Positions 62,365 to 64,000 of a stretch of 64,000 nucleotides of DNA are shown piece by piece. The notes below the pieces were generated by a model, which searched no databases, had not been told where the DNA came from, and saw only the letters and a list, made by a program, of their open reading frames with translations. Source of the DNA: Pseudomonas fluorescens (GTDB lineage: Bacteria; Pseudomonadota; Gammaproteobacteria; Pseudomonadales; Pseudomonadaceae); NCBI RefSeq assembly GCF_001623525.1, contig NZ_CP015225.1, positions 4,848,501-4,912,500 on the forward strand, in the 5' to 3' direction. How positions within the stretch are numbered: position 1 is the stretch's first letter; each line of letters starts with the position of its first letter. The translations under genes were made by a program, and so were the position numbers.

Positions 62365-62936
62365 CGCTGTTGATCCTCGTGGCGCGGGCTCGAGCCTTTG
62401 GGCAGCCAGCGCCTTAGTTGTTGGCGGGCACGGCCGAGCAGGCCTTCCAGCGCTTTCGGGTGCAGGCCCATCAACGCAGCGGCTTGTGTGTTGCTGTGTT
62501 CGTCGAAGTAGCAGAGCAGTACCGCCATGCGTTGTTTTTCCGGCAGGCGTTGCACGACTTGTTGAATCTTCGCGGCTTCACGGGCGCGCTCGACATGAGC
62601 GGCGGTGTCGGCCTTGGGGTCGAGCAACTCGTGCAGCAGGCTGTCGATATCCTGCTCAGCACGATGTTTATGTCGACGCAGATTGTCCAGGCACAGGTTG
62701 ACCACAATACGCTGCAACCATGTAGTGAACTGCGCCCGGCCGGGTTGCCAAATGGCGGCATGGGTCCATACCCGCGTGAACGCCTCCTGGGCAATGTCTT
62801 CGGCGTCGGTCTGCTGGGCAAAAAAACGCCGAGCAATGGCATAGGTGCGCGGCAGGTGACGCGCCACCAACGTGGTAAATGCATACTGATCGCCTCTGGC
62901 AATGGCGGTCATTAGCTGCTCGTCGGTGGGCGTCAT
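62361..62936 (-). CDS. ECF-family RNA polymerase sigma factor
   Basis: This 191-residue sigma-70-type ECF factor has region 2 (about 20-90: DAEDIAQEAFTRVWTHAAIW, then LQRIVVNLCLDNLRRHK) and region 4 (about 125-178: QRLPEKQRMAVLLCYFDEHS, then NTQAAALMGLHPKALEGLLGRARQQLRR). It directs transcription from its own promoter set. It overlaps the anti-sigma gene by 4 bp and follows a small secreted protein by 15 bp. Confidence 0.93.
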   Translation of the reverse strand: MTPTDEQLMTAIARGDQYAFTTLVARHLPRTYAIARRFFAQQTDAEDIAQEAFTRVWTHAAIWQPGRAQFTTWLQRIVVNLCLDNLRRHKHRAEQDIDSLLHELLDPKADTAAHVERAREAAKIQQVVQRLPEKQRMAVLLCYFDEHSNTQAAALMGLHPKALEGLLGRARQQLRRWLPKGSSPRHEDQQR

Positions 62937-62951
62937 GGCGTGGGCAGCGCC

Positions 62952-63275
62952 TTAAGGTGTGGGGGTGACGGTGATGCTGCCCGAGCGGGTATTGCCTTGG
63001 CTACCGGTTACACTGCGGTGAAGTGTGTTACTGACTTGATCATAGCTGTAACTGGCGTCACGGCTGAGGGTTTTGCCATCGGCGCCGGTAATCGTTTGCT
63101 GGCGATTTAACCCGGCACCACGCTGACCGCTGACCGTGGTTTGATAAGTACCGCTGTGGCCACGGCTGGTGGAAAAACCACCGCTGCGCTGGCGTTCAGC
63201 GGCTTCGCTGGCAGCGGTGCACAGCAAGGTCAGACACAATAGGGCAGGGACGGTGGTGAACAATGGACGGCGCAT
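62952..63275 (-). CDS. Small secreted Ser/Thr/Gly-rich protein
   Basis: This 107-residue protein has a signal peptide (about residues 1-25, LLCTAASEAA) and a mature domain with repeated S-G/T-Y-R-rich strands (SGGFSTSRGHSGTYQTTVSG, then TGADGKTLSRDASYSYD), likely a beta-rich surface or periplasmic protein. It is first in the ECF operon and could be a regulated target or part of signalling. It is not recognised beyond this. Confidence 0.6.
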   Translation of the reverse strand: MRRPLFTTVPALLCLTLLCTAASEAAERQRSGGFSTSRGHSGTYQTTVSGQRGAGLNRQQTITGADGKTLSRDASYSYDQVSNTLHRSVTGSQGNTRSGSITVTPTP

Positions 63276-63514
63276 GGAAAACCTCGAGGTGCTGGGAAGG
63301 ATCGAGGCTTAAACGCTGAACTGATCGAATCCCCTGCGTTTATTTTCGTTGTCTGTACCTCTGTCAAACGTGATCGTTTATCCGATTGCAAGCGAGTGTT
63401 GCCCGAGTCTTTCAGTGAGTGAGCTTTGGCAAACAGGGATTGCAGGAAACCGCTGGCCATCGTTGCATCTCGTTGATAGGCGCTACACGCAACGCGGCGC
63501 CAGTGCACTCGCCG
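63276..63514. other. Spacer before the ECF operon
   Basis: About 240 bp. A minus-strand frame here has no ribosome site or family character. The ECF-dependent promoter of the operon is expected near 63280-63330. Nothing else was identified. Confidence 0.35.
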
Positions 63515-64000
63515 TTAGCGGCCCAAGCGTTTAGCCACGTCGATATCCAGTCTCGCCATAAAGCGTTCAACCTCCTCGGTGTAGGCGCCGGGGGTGCCGA
63601 GCAGTTGGTTGATTTCCTTATGGGTCATGCCTAGCTCCAGCACGTTGACGCTGACGGTTAGCGCGGTGGCATGGGTGGCAAACAGGTGCGCCTGCTCGCA
63701 GGCCACGTCGCGCCGGGTGGAGCACACAGCCAGCATCGGCGCCGCGCCATTCGCCAGTACGTAGGACGGCGAGGTTTGTTGCCAGTAGGTGGGGTCGCTG
63801 CCGAAGGCTTCGTCGTAGAAGGGCATATGCCGCGCTTGCATGATCTTCTCCACGTCCAGTGCGGCGCTGTCCAATGCGACGGTGCCGAGCCACGGTTTGA
63901 CGCCTTGTGCGGCTGCCAACGAGGGGGAGGCCGCCAGGAGCGCGACCAGATGCGCGCCGGCCGAATGGCCCATGACGATCACATGGTTCGCCGAGCCGCC
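63515..64000 (-). CDS. Alpha/beta hydrolase, cut by the window end
   Basis: The minus-strand frame runs to the right edge of the window without an upstream start, so the N-terminal part is missing. The visible 161 residues contain the nucleophile elbow GHSAGAH (Ser nucleophile), a C-terminal block ending TVSVNVLELGMTHKEINQLL with a probable catalytic His, and PMLAVCSTRRDV. This fits the carboxylesterase/lipase-like (Est/BD-FAE type) hydrolases. The substrate is unknown. Confidence 0.8.
   Translation of the reverse strand, partial: GGSANHVIVMGHSAGAHLVALLAASPSLAAAQGVKPWLGTVALDSAALDVEKIMQARHMPFYDEAFGSDPTYWQQTSPSYVLANGAAPMLAVCSTRRDVACEQAHLFATHATALTVSVNVLELGMTHKEINQLLGTPGAYTEEVERFMARLDIDVAKRLGR

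Noticed and set aside
63230..63508. 92-codon minus-strand frame upstream of the small secreted protein
   Set aside because: It overlaps the signal-peptide end of the secreted protein in another frame and has no supporting start site.

Overview
The window is a chromosomal replication-origin region of a Pseudomonas, most likely of the P. fluorescens group. The order gyrB-recF-dnaN-dnaA / rpmH-rnpA-yidD-yidC-mnmE-mnmG-rsmG-parA-parB-atpIBEFHAGDC-glmU-glmR-glmS is the classic Pseudomonas oriC neighbourhood. The protein sequences look pseudomonad throughout, and short palindromic (REP-like) repeats typical of fluorescent pseudomonads sit in many intergenic gaps. No tRNA, rRNA or CRISPR array was seen.

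Layout. 1-8010: zinc uptake (zur-znuC-znuB with a Zur-box candidate), a lipoprotein, the catalase HPII gene katE on the minus strand, and the methionine importer metNIQ. 8011-12760: an AT-richer accessory block with two phage-defence modules in series, a Kiwa pair (kwaA-kwaB) and an ATPase/HNH pair of Septu type. 12760-23800: a mosaic of accessory genes. It holds a DUF6124-like gene with a switch-like leader, an LprI-like protein, a GST/TetR divergent pair with twin operators, a diguanylate cyclase, ohr with a secreted tandem-repeat protein, an SDR, a VOC protein, a chemoreceptor block flanked by 91-bp direct repeats, and a FAD oxidoreductase. 23800-34250: lipid A acyltransferase, tag, glyQS, gmhB, a PlsC-type acyltransferase, a two-component system and a GABA-type permease. 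34250-61330: the origin and housekeeping core. 61330-64000: the attTn7 region, a probable porin remnant, an ECF sigma/anti-sigma/periplasmic sensor operon, and a hydrolase cut by the window edge.

How it works together. The core carries initiation (DnaA, DnaN, oriC), DNA supercoiling and repair (GyrB, RecF), segregation (ParA, ParB and parS sites inside recF), protein and membrane biogenesis (L34, RNase P protein, YidD, YidC), tRNA wobble modification (MnmE, MnmG), ATP synthase, and UDP-GlcNAc synthesis (GlmS, GlmU and a DeoR-type GlmR).

The points most worth checking are: (1) the Kiwa plus Septu-like island, whose ATPase has a roughly 190-residue N-terminal extension; (2) a 46-bp module with fixed spacing that occurs both in oriC and in the mnmE-mnmG gap, suggesting a duplicated origin element; (3) the leader RNA with one CUACUAA and three competing UUUAGUAG copies; (4) the secreted protein made of seven 13-residue repeats behind ohr; (5) the 91-bp direct repeats around the chemoreceptor block. 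Coordinates and motifs were read by eye, and family names come from recognition, not from searches.
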